DNA from: Mycobacterium scrofulaceum
GTDB taxonomy: Bacteria > Actinomycetota > Actinomycetes > Mycobacteriales > Mycobacteriaceae
Length of the DNA stretch: 64,000 nucleotides
Direction: 5' to 3'
Assembly (NCBI RefSeq): GCF_001667885.1
Contig: NZ_LZJW01000062.1
Span: 37,827-101,826 of the forward strand
This document shows, piece after piece, positions 1 to 9,794 of the stretch (position 1 is the stretch's first letter; the number at the start of each line of letters is the position of its first letter). A model generated the notes under the pieces. The model was not told the origin of the DNA and searched no databases. It worked only from the letters and a program-made list of their open reading frames with translations. Made by a program: the position numbers and the translations under genes.

Positions 1-797
1 GCCGATTCCAGGACCACGTCCTTGATACCGGCGCGGTCGGTCTTGCCGATCGGCGATTCGGGGTCGATCAAGATCTCGATGTGCAGGCCGTGGTTGGCCA
101 GGAGCACCGACCAGTCGGGGGAGCCGAGCTCGCCGGTGTAGCCGGCGAACTTCTCCGGGCTGGCCAGGCCGACGGACCCGTCGGCGGTCGCGACCTTCAG
201 CTGGCCGTCCTCGACCGACAGTCCGGTGGCGTCGGCCCACGACCCGGATTCCAGCGGCACCGCCTGGTCGAGGAAGTTGCGGGCGTAGGCGATGACCTTG
301 TCGCCGCGGACCTTGTTGTAGCTGGTGCCCTTCTCGGCGCCGTCATCCTCGGGGATGACGTCGGTGCCGTAGAGGGCGTCGTACAGCGAGCCCCAGCGCG
401 CGTTCGCGGCGTTCAGCGCGAAGCGGGCGTTGAGCACGGGCACCACCAGCTGCGGACCCGCCGTCGTGGTGATCTCGTCGTCGACACCCGAGGTCGTGAT
501 CGTGAAGTCCTCGGGTTCGGGCAGCAGGTAACCGATTTCGGTGATGAACTCGCGGTAGGCCTCGACGTCGAACGGCTCGATCACGCGTTGCCGGTGCCAC
601 TTGTCGATCTGGGCCTGCAGCTCATCGCGGCGGCGCAGCAGATCCTGGTTCTTGGGCGTCAGGTCGGTGACGACTTTGTCGACTCCCGCCCAGAAGCTGT
701 CCGGGTCGATGTCGGTGCCTGGCAGGGCCTCGTTGTTCACGAAGTCGTAGAGCACTCGGGCGACGCGCAGGTTCCCCGCCGACACGCGATCAGTCAT
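1..797 (-). CDS. glcB: Malate synthase G, N-terminal part (cut by window edge)
   Basis: Condenses glyoxylate with acetyl-CoA to malate in the glyoxylate shunt, in the cytosol. About 265 N-terminal residues are visible, starting [19 protein letters not shown], which I recognise as mycobacterial GlcB; the family is about 740 residues, so roughly two thirds lies left of the window. Visible features include the helical N-terminal clasp, a [20 protein letters not shown] strand region and the [12 protein letters not shown] segment before the catalytic barrel. The ATG at 795-797 is preceded on the minus strand by a GGAGGA-like site. It is the first minus-strand gene of the window, followed upstream by 281 bp without a gene. 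Identification is by remembered family sequence, not a search. Confidence 0.95.
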   Translation of the reverse strand, partial: MTDRVSAGNLRVARVLYDFVNNEALPGTDIDPDSFWAGVDKVVTDLTPKNQDLLRRRDELQAQIDKWHRQRVIEPFDVEAYREFITEIGYLLPEPEDFTITTSGVDDEITTTAGPQLVVPVLNARFALNAANARWGSLYDALYGTDVIPEDDGAEKGTSYNKVRGDKVIAYARNFLDQAVPLESGSWADATGLSVEDGQLKVATADGSVGLASPEKFAGYTGELGSPDWSVLLANHGLHIEILIDPESPIGKTDRAGIKDVVLES

Positions 798-1078
798 GTT
801 TCTCCTCCGTAATGAAGCCACACCGAGCCGCCATTGGCTCGGAGCGGCAATGCCTTCAGCGTACCGAGCAACAGCCTGGTGAGCGTATCCGCCCAACCCG
901 CCGCACCAGGTCAGGCCGCGCTGGCAGCTCCAAACCATGCCGCTGCGGCGAGCCAGGGGACCGATTTACAGCAACGCATCAGCGCGCCTGAGATCCTGCG
1001 CCCTCCAGCACTTTCTTGACTGGCAGCCGATGAAAATCATACGGGCTCGCCGCACCCCCCTTCGGCGACCCGGTACCC
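798..1078. other. Intergenic stretch without a recognised gene
   Basis: This 281-bp gap separates glcB from the CBS-domain membrane protein gene. In H37Rv, as I recall, this junction carries a toxin-antitoxin pair and a PE_PGRS gene. No PE/PPE or VapBC-like reading frame is visible here. Short open frames in it have no codon bias or start signals I would trust. Confidence 0.6.
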
Positions 1079-2119
1079 CTACGCGTCGCGCATGGTGCCG
1101 ACGAGGTCCTCAACCAGGTCTTCCATGGCCACCATCGCGACCACTTCGCCGCCCGCGCCGGTCACCAGCGCCAGATGGCTGTTGCTGCGGCGCATCCGCG
1201 ACAACGCGTCGGCCAGCGGCAACGACTTGGGCAGCCGCGGAAGCGGGCGCACCATCGCCAGGTCGATCACGGTCTCGGGGTCGTCGCCGAGGGTCAGCAT
1301 GTCCTTGATGTGCAGGTAGCCGATGAAGTCGCCGTTGACGTTCGAAACAGGGAACCGCGAGTAGCCGGTCTGGGCCAGGGCCCGCTCGACGGCCCCGATC
1401 GTCGGGCCCGAACCCGGCGCGGCCACCGGCACCGCGTGAACGTCGGCGAGCGGAACGGCCACGTCGCCGACCACGCGGGTACCGATCTGCAGCGCCCGGG
1501 TCAGCCGGGTGTGCTCCTCCCGGTCCAGCAGGCCCTGGGACTCCGATTCGGCGATCATCTCGCTCAGCTCGACGGGGGACACTGTGAGCTCGAGCTCCTC
1601 CTTGGGCTCCACCCCCAGCGCGCGCACCACCACGCTCGCGCATTTGTTGTAGAACGTGATGAACGGCCGGACGGCGCGAACGTAGGCCAGGTAGGCCGGC
1701 ACCAGCAGCATCGCCGTGCGCTCGGGACCGGCCAGGGCGATGTTCTTGGGCACCATCTCGCCCAGCAACACGTGCAGCGTCACCACGATCGCCAACGCGA
1801 TCGCGAACGACAGCGTGTGCAGCAGCGGCGGGGGGATGCTGGTCAACCCCAGCGCCGAGCGCAGCAGGCTGGAGACCGCCGACTCGCCGATCCGCCCCAG
1901 CAGCAGCGAGGCGGCGGTGACGCCCAGCTGGGCCCCGGCCAGCATCGCCGGCAGCTGCTCGCCGGCGCGGATCACCGTGACCGCGCGCGCCTTGCCCTGT
2001 TCGGCCAGCGCTTCCAGCCGGTCGCGCCGGGCCGAGATCAACGAGAATTCCGCGCCGACGAAGAAGGCGTTGACGCCGATCAGCAGGATCGCCAGGAGCA
2101 CGCCAAGGGGATCGCTCAT
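1079..2119 (-). CDS. CNNM/CorC-type membrane protein with CBS pair (Rv1841c-like)
   Basis: A 346-residue integral membrane protein. Residues 1-190 form a DUF21/CNNM transmembrane domain with several hydrophobic helices and the family motif [10 protein letters not shown] near residue 120. Residues about 210-340 form a pair of CBS domains, which usually sense nucleotides. It lacks the C-terminal CorC_HlyC domain present in the neighbouring paralogue. The family is linked to divalent-cation efflux or homeostasis; the old name haemolysin is not supported. The gene overlaps its upstream neighbour by 4 bp (2116-2119), so the two are probably translationally coupled and may form a heteromer. Substrate is unknown. 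Confidence 0.88.
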   Translation of the reverse strand: MSDPLGVLLAILLIGVNAFFVGAEFSLISARRDRLEALAEQGKARAVTVIRAGEQLPAMLAGAQLGVTAASLLLGRIGESAVSSLLRSALGLTSIPPPLLHTLSFAIALAIVVTLHVLLGEMVPKNIALAGPERTAMLLVPAYLAYVRAVRPFITFYNKCASVVVRALGVEPKEELELTVSPVELSEMIAESESQGLLDREEHTRLTRALQIGTRVVGDVAVPLADVHAVPVAAPGSGPTIGAVERALAQTGYSRFPVSNVNGDFIGYLHIKDMLTLGDDPETVIDLAMVRPLPRLPKSLPLADALSRMRRSNSHLALVTGAGGEVVAMVAMEDLVEDLVGTMRDA

Positions 2120-3486
2120 CGCTGGCCCCCCGGGGCCTCGGTGACGCCGTCACCCTGCAGCTCGTTGAGCTCCAGCAGGTCGATCCGCCGGCCCTCCATC
2201 CGGATGACGGTCGCCTGCCAGCGCAGGGAGGTGTCCAACAGCCCGTCGGCGTCCAGGGCCGGCAACTTCACGGTTTCGCCGGCCACCGGGATGTGGCCGA
2301 ATTCCCGCAGCGCCAGCCCGCCGATGGTCTCGTAGGGCCCTTCGGGGGCCCGGAATCCGGTGGCGGCGGCCACCTCGTCGATGCGCAGCAGGCCCGAGAC
2401 CCGCCACCCGGTGCCGGCGGCGACGACATCCGGGGTGGCGTCGTCGTGTTCGTCGCGGACGTCGCCGACGATCTCTTCGATCAGGTCCTCGACCGTGACC
2501 ATGCCCGCGGTGCCGCCGTATTCGTCGACGACCATCGCGGTCTGCAGGCTGTTCGCGCGGATCTCGGCCATGACGGCGTCGCCGTCCAGCGTCGAGGGCA
2601 CCACCGGGACGGGCTGCGCCACCTTCGTCAGCGGCGTGCGCGCCCGGTCGGCCGCCGGGATGGCCAGCACCTGTTTGACGTGCACGATGCCGATGGTCTC
2701 GTCGAGGTCGCCGTCGACGATCGGGAACCGGGAGAAGCCGGACTCGGCGGCCGTGGCCACCAGGTCGGCGACCGTGTCGTCCGTCTGCAGCGCGACGATC
2801 TTGGATCTGGGCGTCATGAGTTCCTCGGCGGTCAGGGTGCCGAACTGCAGCGAGCGCCGCACCAGCGACGCCGTCGCCGGATCCAGGGAGCCGCTGCGCG
2901 CCGAGGAACGCACCAGCGACAGCAGCTCCTGCGGCGACCGGGCCGACCGCAGCTCCTCGGCCGGCTCGATGCCCAGCCGGCGCACGATCCAGTTCGCCGC
3001 GCCGTTGGTGAGCCGGATCGCCGGGGTGAACAGCAGTGAGAACAGCAGCTGGACGCCCACCACGGCGCGGGCGGTGGACAGCGGCCGCGCGACGGCGAGG
3101 TATTTCGGGACCAGCTCGCCGAACACCATCGACACCGAGGTGACGATGATCAACGCCACGACCGCCATGATCGCGTCGGCCACTTTGTCGGGTATGCCCA
3201 TCGCGTCGAACCACGGGTGCGGCAGGTCGGCCAGCATCGGATCGGTCAGGTAACCGGCCGCCAGCGTGGTTGCGGAGATGCCCAATTGGGCGCCGGACAG
3301 CTGGAACGACAACTTGTGGTGGGCTCGCCGGATCGCGCGGTCGCGCCGCCCGCCGCGGCGGGCGTTGGCTTCCACCGCGCTGCGGTCCAGCGTGGTGAGC
3401 GAGAACTCGGCGGCGACGAAGATCGCGTTGCCGAAGATGAGCACCGCGATGGCCAGGACGCTGATCGCGGCGACGCTGACGTTCAT
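2116..3486 (-). CDS. CNNM/CorC-type membrane protein with CorC_HlyC domain (Rv1842c-like)
   Basis: A 456-residue membrane protein. It has a DUF21 transmembrane domain (residues 1-200) with the motif [10 protein letters not shown], a CBS pair (about 215-345), and a C-terminal CorC_HlyC domain (about 355-440, around [15 protein letters not shown]). This is the full architecture, whereas the downstream partner lacks the last domain. Presumed role is divalent cation transport or its regulation at the cytoplasmic membrane. ATG at 3484-3486 has only a weak upstream ribosome-binding site. It is the first gene of a two-gene minus-strand operon. The partner probably arose by tandem duplication and loss of the C-terminal domain. 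Confidence 0.88.
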   Translation of the reverse strand: MNVSVAAISVLAIAVLIFGNAIFVAAEFSLTTLDRSAVEANARRGGRRDRAIRRAHHKLSFQLSGAQLGISATTLAAGYLTDPMLADLPHPWFDAMGIPDKVADAIMAVVALIIVTSVSMVFGELVPKYLAVARPLSTARAVVGVQLLFSLLFTPAIRLTNGAANWIVRRLGIEPAEELRSARSPQELLSLVRSSARSGSLDPATASLVRRSLQFGTLTAEELMTPRSKIVALQTDDTVADLVATAAESGFSRFPIVDGDLDETIGIVHVKQVLAIPAADRARTPLTKVAQPVPVVPSTLDGDAVMAEIRANSLQTAMVVDEYGGTAGMVTVEDLIEEIVGDVRDEHDDATPDVVAAGTGWRVSGLLRIDEVAAATGFRAPEGPYETIGGLALREFGHIPVAGETVKLPALDADGLLDTSLRWQATVIRMEGRRIDLLELNELQGDGVTEAPGGQR

Positions 3487-3742
3487 CGATCACGCCGCCC
3501 GCGGCCCGATTGCGTCGCCCGGATCGCCGGGGAAGGCTCCGCATCGGGCGGCGCGTCCGACGGCTGCCGCGCCCGGAAGCCCATGGGCTGCACGGGTGCC
3601 TGCGGCACGTCATTCCCTTCGCTGCCTGAAACCGGTGCGGACGCGGTCGCCTCCGTCTTTGCTGATTTATCGTAGCCGGGTTCGCCTCTCGCTCGGTCAA
3701 CGACCGTTTTCGCCGGCGCTGCGTCCGGCCTCGGCACCCAAG

Positions 3743-3761
3743 TATGGTTTGCCTAACCTTA
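3743..3761 (+). promoter_or_regulatory. IdeR iron box upstream of mbtK
   Basis: The 19-bp sequence TATGGTTTGCCTAACCTTA matches the mycobacterial IdeR consensus TTAGGTTAGGCTAACCTAA at 14 positions, with the right half (GCCTAACCT) best conserved. It ends 19 nt before the mbtK ATG. A possible -10 (TAGGCT, 3767-3772) would put the transcript start at or next to the ATG, suggesting a leaderless mRNA. IdeR-Fe(II) would repress here. The match was made by eye. Confidence 0.8.
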
Positions 3762-3780
3762 CTCGATAGGCTGGCGCACT

Positions 3781-4407
3781 ATGGCGTCCGAAGCCCCACC
3801 CGAAACCGAACCGGCCCAAGTGCTTCCGCGCGAGCGCTTCGACATCTCCGACGAGGTGGCCCACATCGGGCGGCCGCCGGCACCCGCGCTCGAACCGCCC
3901 TTCGCGCTGCGTGTCGCGCGGCGGGAGGACGCGGGCATGGTGGCGGAGTGGATGAACCGCCCGCACCTGGCGGCGGCCTGGGAATACGACTGGCCGACCG
4001 CGCGGTGGGAGCGGCATCTCGGCGCGCAGCTGGACGGAACGTATTCGCTGCCACTGCTGGGCAGCGTCCGCGGCGACGACTGCGCCTACCTCGAGTTGTA
4101 TTGGGGGGCAAAAGATTTGATCTCACACTACTACGACGCCGAACCGTATGACCTGGGGCTGCACGCCGCCATCGCCGACCCGGCGCTGCTCAACCGGGGG
4201 CTGGGCCCGATGCTGTTGCCGCAGATCGTCGGTAGCGCCTTTGCCATGGAGCCCCGCTGCCGGCGCGTGATGTTCGACCCCGATCACCGCAACACCACGG
4301 CGCGCCGGCTGTGCGAGTTCGCCGGGTGCACGTTCCTCGGTGAGCACGACACCGGGAACCGGCGCATGTCGCTTTACGCGTGGGAACGTCCGGCCGCCGG
4401 CGCATAG
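3781..4407 (+). CDS. mbtK: Mycobactin lysine N-acyltransferase
   Basis: A GNAT-fold acyltransferase that loads the long acyl chain onto the central lysine of mycobactin. It has 208 residues, the expected length. The whole protein reads like M. tuberculosis MbtK (Rv1347c), with conserved blocks [17 protein letters not shown] (about 57-73), [16 protein letters not shown] (about 103-118), the LGLHAA strand carrying the active-site His, and MFDPDHRN with a conserved Asp. In H37Rv mbtK sits in the mbt-2 cluster with mbtL/M/N. Here it stands alone between a cation-transport operon and guaB1. The IdeR box just upstream supports iron repression. No clear Shine-Dalgarno is present, consistent with a leaderless start. 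Confidence 0.92.
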   Translation: MASEAPPETEPAQVLPRERFDISDEVAHIGRPPAPALEPPFALRVARREDAGMVAEWMNRPHLAAAWEYDWPTARWERHLGAQLDGTYSLPLLGSVRGDDCAYLELYWGAKDLISHYYDAEPYDLGLHAAIADPALLNRGLGPMLLPQIVGSAFAMEPRCRRVMFDPDHRNTTARRLCEFAGCTFLGEHDTGNRRMSLYAWERPAAGA

Positions 4408-4468
4408 CCCACGAAATGGCTTGCGCCGCCGCAGGTTTGCATCTGGCATTACAGCGGGCCGGGGGGTC

Positions 4469-5947
<1,479 letters not shown>

Positions 5948-7405
5948 CTAGGCGGGAACTTCGCTGCGGTCCCCGCTCCACAGCGTGTGGAAACGCTGAT
6001 CGGGGTCCGCGTCGGTCCGGCCGTAGGTGTGGGCGCCGAAGAAGTCGCGCAAGCCCTGGGTCAGCGCCGCGGGCAGCCGCTCGGTGCGCAGCGCGTCGTA
6101 GTAGGACAGCGCCGAGGAGAAGCCGGGGATCGGGATGCCCAGCTGCGTGGCCGTCACCACGACGCGGCGCCAGCCGTCGATCGCGGCCTCGATCGCGCTG
6201 CGGAAGTAGGGCGCGACGATCAGGGTCGGCAGGTCGGGGTCCTCGTCGAACGCGTCTTTGATGCGGTTGAGGAACTTGGCGCGGATGATGCAGCCCCCGC
6301 GCCAGATGGTGGCCAGGTCGCCCGGCGTGATGCCCCAGTCGTATTCGGCGCTGCCGGCCTGAATCTGGTTGAAGCCCTGGGCATACGCGATGATCTTCGA
6401 CGCGTACAGGGCCTGGCGCACGTCCTCGACGAACTGCTGCGCGTCGGCGGGTTTGCCGCCCAGCTCGCCCGAGGCCAGCCCCGTGGTGGCCTTGCGCTGG
6501 GTCACCGAACCCGACAGCGCGCGGGCGAACACCGCCTCGGCGATGCCGGTGACCGGGACGCCGAGGTCCAGCGCAGACTTCACCGTCCAGCGGCCGGTGC
6601 CCTTCTGCTCGGCCTCGTCGAGGATGACGTCGACGAGCGGTTTGCCGGTTTTGGCGTCGGTCTGGCGCAGCACCTCGGCGGTGATCTCGATCAGGAAGCT
6701 GTCCAGGTCGCCCTTGTTCCATTCGGCGAACACGTCCGCGATCTCGGGCGCGGACTTGCCCAGGCCGTCGCGCAGCAGCTGGTAGGCCTCGCCGATCAGC
6801 TGCATGTCGGAGTACTCGATGCCGTTGTGCACCATCTTGACGAAGTGGCCCGCGCCGTCGGGTCCGATGTGGGTGCAGCACGGGACGCCGTCGACGTGTG
6901 CGGAGATCTCCTCGAGCAGCGGGCCCAGGGAGGTGTAGGACTCGGCGGGGCCGCCCGGCATGATCGACGGGCCGTTGAGCGCGCCCTCCTCGCCGCCGGA
7001 GATGCCGGCGCCGACGAAGTGCAGCCCCCGTTTGCGCATCGCCTTCTCGCGGCGAATGGTGTCGGTGTAGAGGGCGTTGCCGCCGTCGATGATGATGTCG
7101 CCTTCCTCCATGGCGTCGGCGAGCTCGTTGATGACCGCGTCAGTGGGGTCGCCGGCCTTGACCATGATGAGCACCCGGCGCGGCTTTTCGAGCGCGTCGA
7201 GGAACTCGGCGATGGTTTCCGATCGCACGAACTTGCCCTCGTCGCCGTGCTCCTTGAGCAGCGCGTCGGTCTTGGCGATCGACCGGTTGTGCAGCGCCAC
7301 CGTGTAGCCGTGCCGGGCGAAATTGCGAGCGATGTTCGAGCCCATCACCGCCAGACCGGTGACGCCGATCTGCGCGGTAGCGGTCTTTGATTCCGACGAA
7401 CCCAT
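5948..7405 (-). CDS. gnd1: 6-phosphogluconate dehydrogenase, decarboxylating
   Basis: Oxidises 6-phosphogluconate to ribulose 5-phosphate and CO2 in the pentose phosphate pathway, making NADPH. It is 485 residues, the long bacterial/eukaryotic type. The dinucleotide site is GVTGLAVMGSNIARNF near the N terminus. Substrate-site motifs are FVGAGISGGEEGA and GHFVKMVHNGIEY, and the family signature ends KGTGRWT. An open frame continues 16 codons upstream, but I chose the ATG at 7403-7405 because homology begins there and a GAGAGG site precedes it. It follows the Rv1845c-like gene with a 100-bp gap and precedes guaB1 by 42 bp, all on the minus strand. Confidence 0.95.
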   Translation of the reverse strand: MGSSESKTATAQIGVTGLAVMGSNIARNFARHGYTVALHNRSIAKTDALLKEHGDEGKFVRSETIAEFLDALEKPRRVLIMVKAGDPTDAVINELADAMEEGDIIIDGGNALYTDTIRREKAMRKRGLHFVGAGISGGEEGALNGPSIMPGGPAESYTSLGPLLEEISAHVDGVPCCTHIGPDGAGHFVKMVHNGIEYSDMQLIGEAYQLLRDGLGKSAPEIADVFAEWNKGDLDSFLIEITAEVLRQTDAKTGKPLVDVILDEAEQKGTGRWTVKSALDLGVPVTGIAEAVFARALSGSVTQRKATTGLASGELGGKPADAQQFVEDVRQALYASKIIAYAQGFNQIQAGSAEYDWGITPGDLATIWRGGCIIRAKFLNRIKDAFDEDPDLPTLIVAPYFRSAIEAAIDGWRRVVVTATQLGIPIPGFSSALSYYDALRTERLPAALTQGLRDFFGAHTYGRTDADPDQRFHTLWSGDRSEVPA

Positions 7406-7505
7406 GTCTTCGCCTCTCGAGTCGGAGAACTGTGCCCAAAAGCTTTCCGTCACACTGTGGCACAGGGGACAGGCGTCCGCCCGGGGTGCTGGGCTCTCGG
7501 CGGCC

Positions 7506-8456
7506 TCAGAGGTTGAACAGGCGCCGCAGCTCCGTGAGCCACGGCACGGCCAGCGCGACGGTGGGCACGACGAACACGGCGGCCGCGGCCAGGTATGCGG
7601 CCGCCCCCAGCGCCAGGCTGTTGCCGCCCCCGCACAGCCGGCGGACGCGGACCACGGTGCTCGGCCCGCCGGCGGCCAACGCGCCCGACGGAGCGCGCCC
7701 GGACGCGCAGGCGACCAGCGCGCGAGCCAGGGGAGCGCGGCCGGCGGCGCGCACGGCGGCGTCGTCGGCGAGCAGCTCGACGAGCAGCTGCACCGCGCCG
7801 AGCGCGTTGGCGCTGCGCACCAGCCGCGGGAAGGCCGCGTGCACCGCGGTGAAGGCCTCCAGCACGAGGTCGTGCCGGGCCCGCAGATGGGCCCGTTCGT
7901 GGGTGAGGATCGCCGCGACCTCGGCGTCGGCGAGCGTGCTCAGCGCGCCCTCGCTGACCACCACCCGGCTCCGGACCCCCGGCAGGCAGTAGGCGAGCGG
8001 CTGCGGCACATCCAACACGCGAAGGTCGCGGGTGTGGGCGCAGGGCTGGGGCAGCGCCCCGCCGCGGCCGAGGCCTACCAGATCGACGACCATGCGGTGA
8101 TGGGCGCGCCGACGCCGGTTGGCGATGGCTACCCGAACCACGGCAACCATCAAACGGGCGCCGACCAGCACGGTCAGCGCGAAGACGCTGATGTAGGCGG
8201 CCCACAACGGCCACCCCAGGCGCCCGGCGGCGCCGAGGATGCTGGCGGTGGGCCGCCCGTCGGGACCGGGCATGAACAGCCGGGTCGCGATCGCAATCCC
8301 GGCGCTGAACGCCGAGAGGACCGCGGCCAGGGCGATGGCCTGCCACAACACCATCGCGGCGCGGGGAGCGCGCAACGGCCAGCTCGCGCGTGCCAACAAG
8401 GCCGGCACCGGACCGACCAGCAGCACCGCGAGGATGGTGAAGGCCAGCGCGGACAC
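7506..8456 (-). CDS. blaR: M56 family membrane metallopeptidase (BlaR-like, Rv1845c)
   Basis: A 316-residue multi-pass membrane protein with a zinc peptidase motif HERAH (HExxH) around residue 180, in AAILTHERAHLRARHD. It has N-terminal hydrophobic helices and two more near the C terminus. It resembles the peptidase half of BlaR1/MecR1 but has no C-terminal penicillin-binding sensor domain, as in M. tuberculosis Rv1845c. The family's known role is to relieve repression by the partner BlaI after a cell-wall signal; direct cleavage of BlaI here is inference. It lies 14 bp downstream of blaI in the same operon. Confidence 0.88.
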   Translation of the reverse strand: MSALAFTILAVLLVGPVPALLARASWPLRAPRAAMVLWQAIALAAVLSAFSAGIAIATRLFMPGPDGRPTASILGAAGRLGWPLWAAYISVFALTVLVGARLMVAVVRVAIANRRRRAHHRMVVDLVGLGRGGALPQPCAHTRDLRVLDVPQPLAYCLPGVRSRVVVSEGALSTLADAEVAAILTHERAHLRARHDLVLEAFTAVHAAFPRLVRSANALGAVQLLVELLADDAAVRAAGRAPLARALVACASGRAPSGALAAGGPSTVVRVRRLCGGGNSLALGAAAYLAAAAVFVVPTVALAVPWLTELRRLFNL

Positions 8457-8470
8457 GCTGTCAGTCTCCC

Positions 8471-8890
8471 TCAGTCCTCCGGCGACGCGCCAGCGGATGG
8501 CGCGTTATTGCGTTGATTGGCTTCCAGTTCGGCGAGCGCTCGCCGAAGCGCGTCCGCCTCGTCCGCGCCGACCCGCTCGACGAAGTGGACCAGAGCGGCC
8601 TGCCTGCCGCCGGGGTCCTCGGCCTGGGCCAGCGCGTCGACCATCAGCCCGGCGACCAGTTCGTCGCGGCCGTGCACGGGTGCGTACCGGTGGGCGCGGT
8701 CGTCGCGAATCTGCGAGACCAGGTTTTTCTTGGCCAGTCGTTGCAGGACGGTCATGATCGTCGTGTAGGCGAGGTCGCGTCGCGCGGACAACGCCTCGTG
8801 GACCTGGCGGACCGTTTGAGGTTCCGGTGTGGACCACAAGTGGTCCATCACGGCGCGTTCCAGATCCCCCAGCCGGGTCAGTTTCGCCAT
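8471..8890 (-). CDS. blaI: BlaI/MecI family transcriptional repressor
   Basis: A 139-residue repressor with an N-terminal winged helix (residues 1-80; LGDLERAVMDHLWS and the recognition region YTTIMTVLQRLAKKNLV) and a C-terminal dimerisation segment. In mycobacteria BlaI (Rv1846c) represses the beta-lactamase gene and its own operon, and has been linked to ATP synthase genes. It is the first gene of the blaI-M56 peptidase operon and starts at the ATG at 8888-8890. A dyad that fits a BlaI operator lies 41-57 bp upstream, so autoregulation is likely. Confidence 0.93.
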   Translation of the reverse strand: MAKLTRLGDLERAVMDHLWSTPEPQTVRQVHEALSARRDLAYTTIMTVLQRLAKKNLVSQIRDDRAHRYAPVHGRDELVAGLMVDALAQAEDPGGRQAALVHFVERVGADEADALRRALAELEANQRNNAPSAGASPED

Positions 8891-8930
8891 AGTCCGTTCT
8901 CTCCTGACGTCGACATCATCGTACTCCGCT

Positions 8931-8947
8931 TACTACCGACGGTCGTA
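8931..8947. promoter_or_regulatory. Candidate BlaI operator dyad
   Basis: TACTACCGACGGTCGTA is an inverted repeat about a single central base: left arm TACTACCG, and the complement of the right arm reads TACGACCG, 7 of 8 identical. The TAC-TAC type half-site fits mycobacterial BlaI operators as I remember them. It sits 41 bp upstream of blaI and 33 bp before the -35 of the divergent iron-regulated promoter. Confidence 0.65.
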
Positions 8948-8979
8948 CCGACGCTTCTGGCCCGCCGCCGGATAAGCGC

Positions 8980-9009
8980 TTGCGAAATTAGGGCAGCCTT
9001 GCCTATGCT
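8980..9009 (+). promoter_or_regulatory. SigA-like promoter with IdeR box for the MrsI-like RNA
   Basis: TTGCGA (8980-8985) and TATGCT (9004-9009), spaced by 18 bp, form a good -35/-10 pair. The IdeR-like box TTAGGGCAGCCTTGCCTAT (8988-9006) fills the spacer and overlaps the -10; it matches the consensus at 13 of 19 positions. It also begins like the mbtA/mbtB box read in reverse (TTAGGGCAGCC). Binding here would block RNA polymerase when iron is sufficient. The transcript should start near 9016. Confidence 0.72.
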
Positions 9010-9015
9010 AACCCA

Positions 9016-9115
9016 GTCGAGCGAACAACGACCGCGGCAGAGTCCTGAGGGCTGCAGTGACCCCCGGTCTACTCGATCGGCGAGCCCCGTGCCCTCGCGG
9101 CACGGGGCTCAGCCG
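9016..9115 (+). ncRNA. mrsI: MrsI-like iron-responsive small RNA
   Basis: This interval lies between blaI and the Rv1847 homologue. That is where the M. tuberculosis small RNA ncRv11846 (MrsI) maps, on the same strand. MrsI is IdeR-controlled and represses mRNAs of non-essential iron proteins such as bfrA when iron is low. The features seen here are an IdeR-box promoter ending at 9009, no credible reading frame, and a 12-bp perfect terminal hairpin at 9082-9110, giving a transcript near 100 nt. The 5' and 3' ends are estimates. The seed sequence cannot be assigned from this window alone. The bfrA homologue, a known MrsI target, is encoded 43 kb away. Confidence 0.75.
9082..9110 (+). terminator. 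Terminal hairpin of the MrsI-like RNA
   Basis: GAGCCCCGTGCC pairs perfectly with GGCACGGGGCTC around a 5-nt loop (CTCGC). Only a short broken U-run (GTTTCC) follows, as is common for mycobacterial intrinsic terminators. Confidence 0.72.
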
Positions 9116-9177
9116 TTTCCGGGGCCCGCATCCCCGCCGCGAGCGCCGGCGCCCGGCCCATGGTGTAAACACAGAAC

Positions 9178-9585
9178 GTGCCACAGCCGCCGACCATGCC
9201 GCCGGACTTCACCGCGCCGTTCGATCAGGAGATCGGGCTGCAATTCACCGAGCTGAGCCCCGACGGCGCCCGCGCCCAACTCGAGGTCACCCCCAAACTG
9301 TTGCAGCCGATGGGGCTCGTGCATGGCGGGGTGTACTGCTCGATCATCGAGAGCATGGCCAGCGTGGCCGCCTACACCTGGCTTGCCACCCGTGGCGGCG
9401 GCGAGGTGGTCGGGGTCAACAACAACACCGACTTTCTGCGGTCCATCGGGTCGGGCATGGTGTACGGCACCGCCGAACCGATCCACCGCGGCCGGCGCCA
9501 GCAGTTGTGGCTGGTCACCATCACCGACGGCGACGGCAAGGTGGTCGCCCGCGGCCAAGTGCGGCTGCAGAACCTCGCGGCGTAG
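9178..9585 (+). CDS. PaaI-type hotdog thioesterase (Rv1847-like)
   Basis: A 135-residue single hotdog domain. The motif HGGVYCSIIESMAS (about residues 43-56) carries the HGG turn and the acidic residue of PaaI/4-hydroxybenzoyl-CoA thioesterases. The strand VVGVNNNTDFLRSI and the tail GRRQQLWLVTI follow M. tuberculosis Rv1847 closely. It probably hydrolyses an acyl-CoA; the substrate is unknown. I chose the GTG at 9178 because the homologous N terminus starts there; an ATG lies six codons in. It begins about 63 nt after the MrsI-like hairpin. The urease genes that follow it in H37Rv are absent. Confidence 0.88.
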   Translation: MPQPPTMPPDFTAPFDQEIGLQFTELSPDGARAQLEVTPKLLQPMGLVHGGVYCSIIESMASVAAYTWLATRGGGEVVGVNNNTDFLRSIGSGMVYGTAEPIHRGRRQQLWLVTITDGDGKVVARGQVRLQNLAA

Positions 9586-9794
9586 CCAAAGCTTGGGTTA
9601 CTCACGCGGCGCTGGCTGCGCCGTCGGATCTGTTCTTAATCAACAAGTCTGGCTGGATGCCCATGCGGACACCCTGGGCGCCAAGGGATTTCGCCGTCAT
9701 TCGGTTCGAAGGCCCCGTCAGACGATTCGATTGCCTTGCGTTGTAACGACTCACACAGGCTGCTCAGCACGTGGCAGGCCGACCGGTTGGCCGG

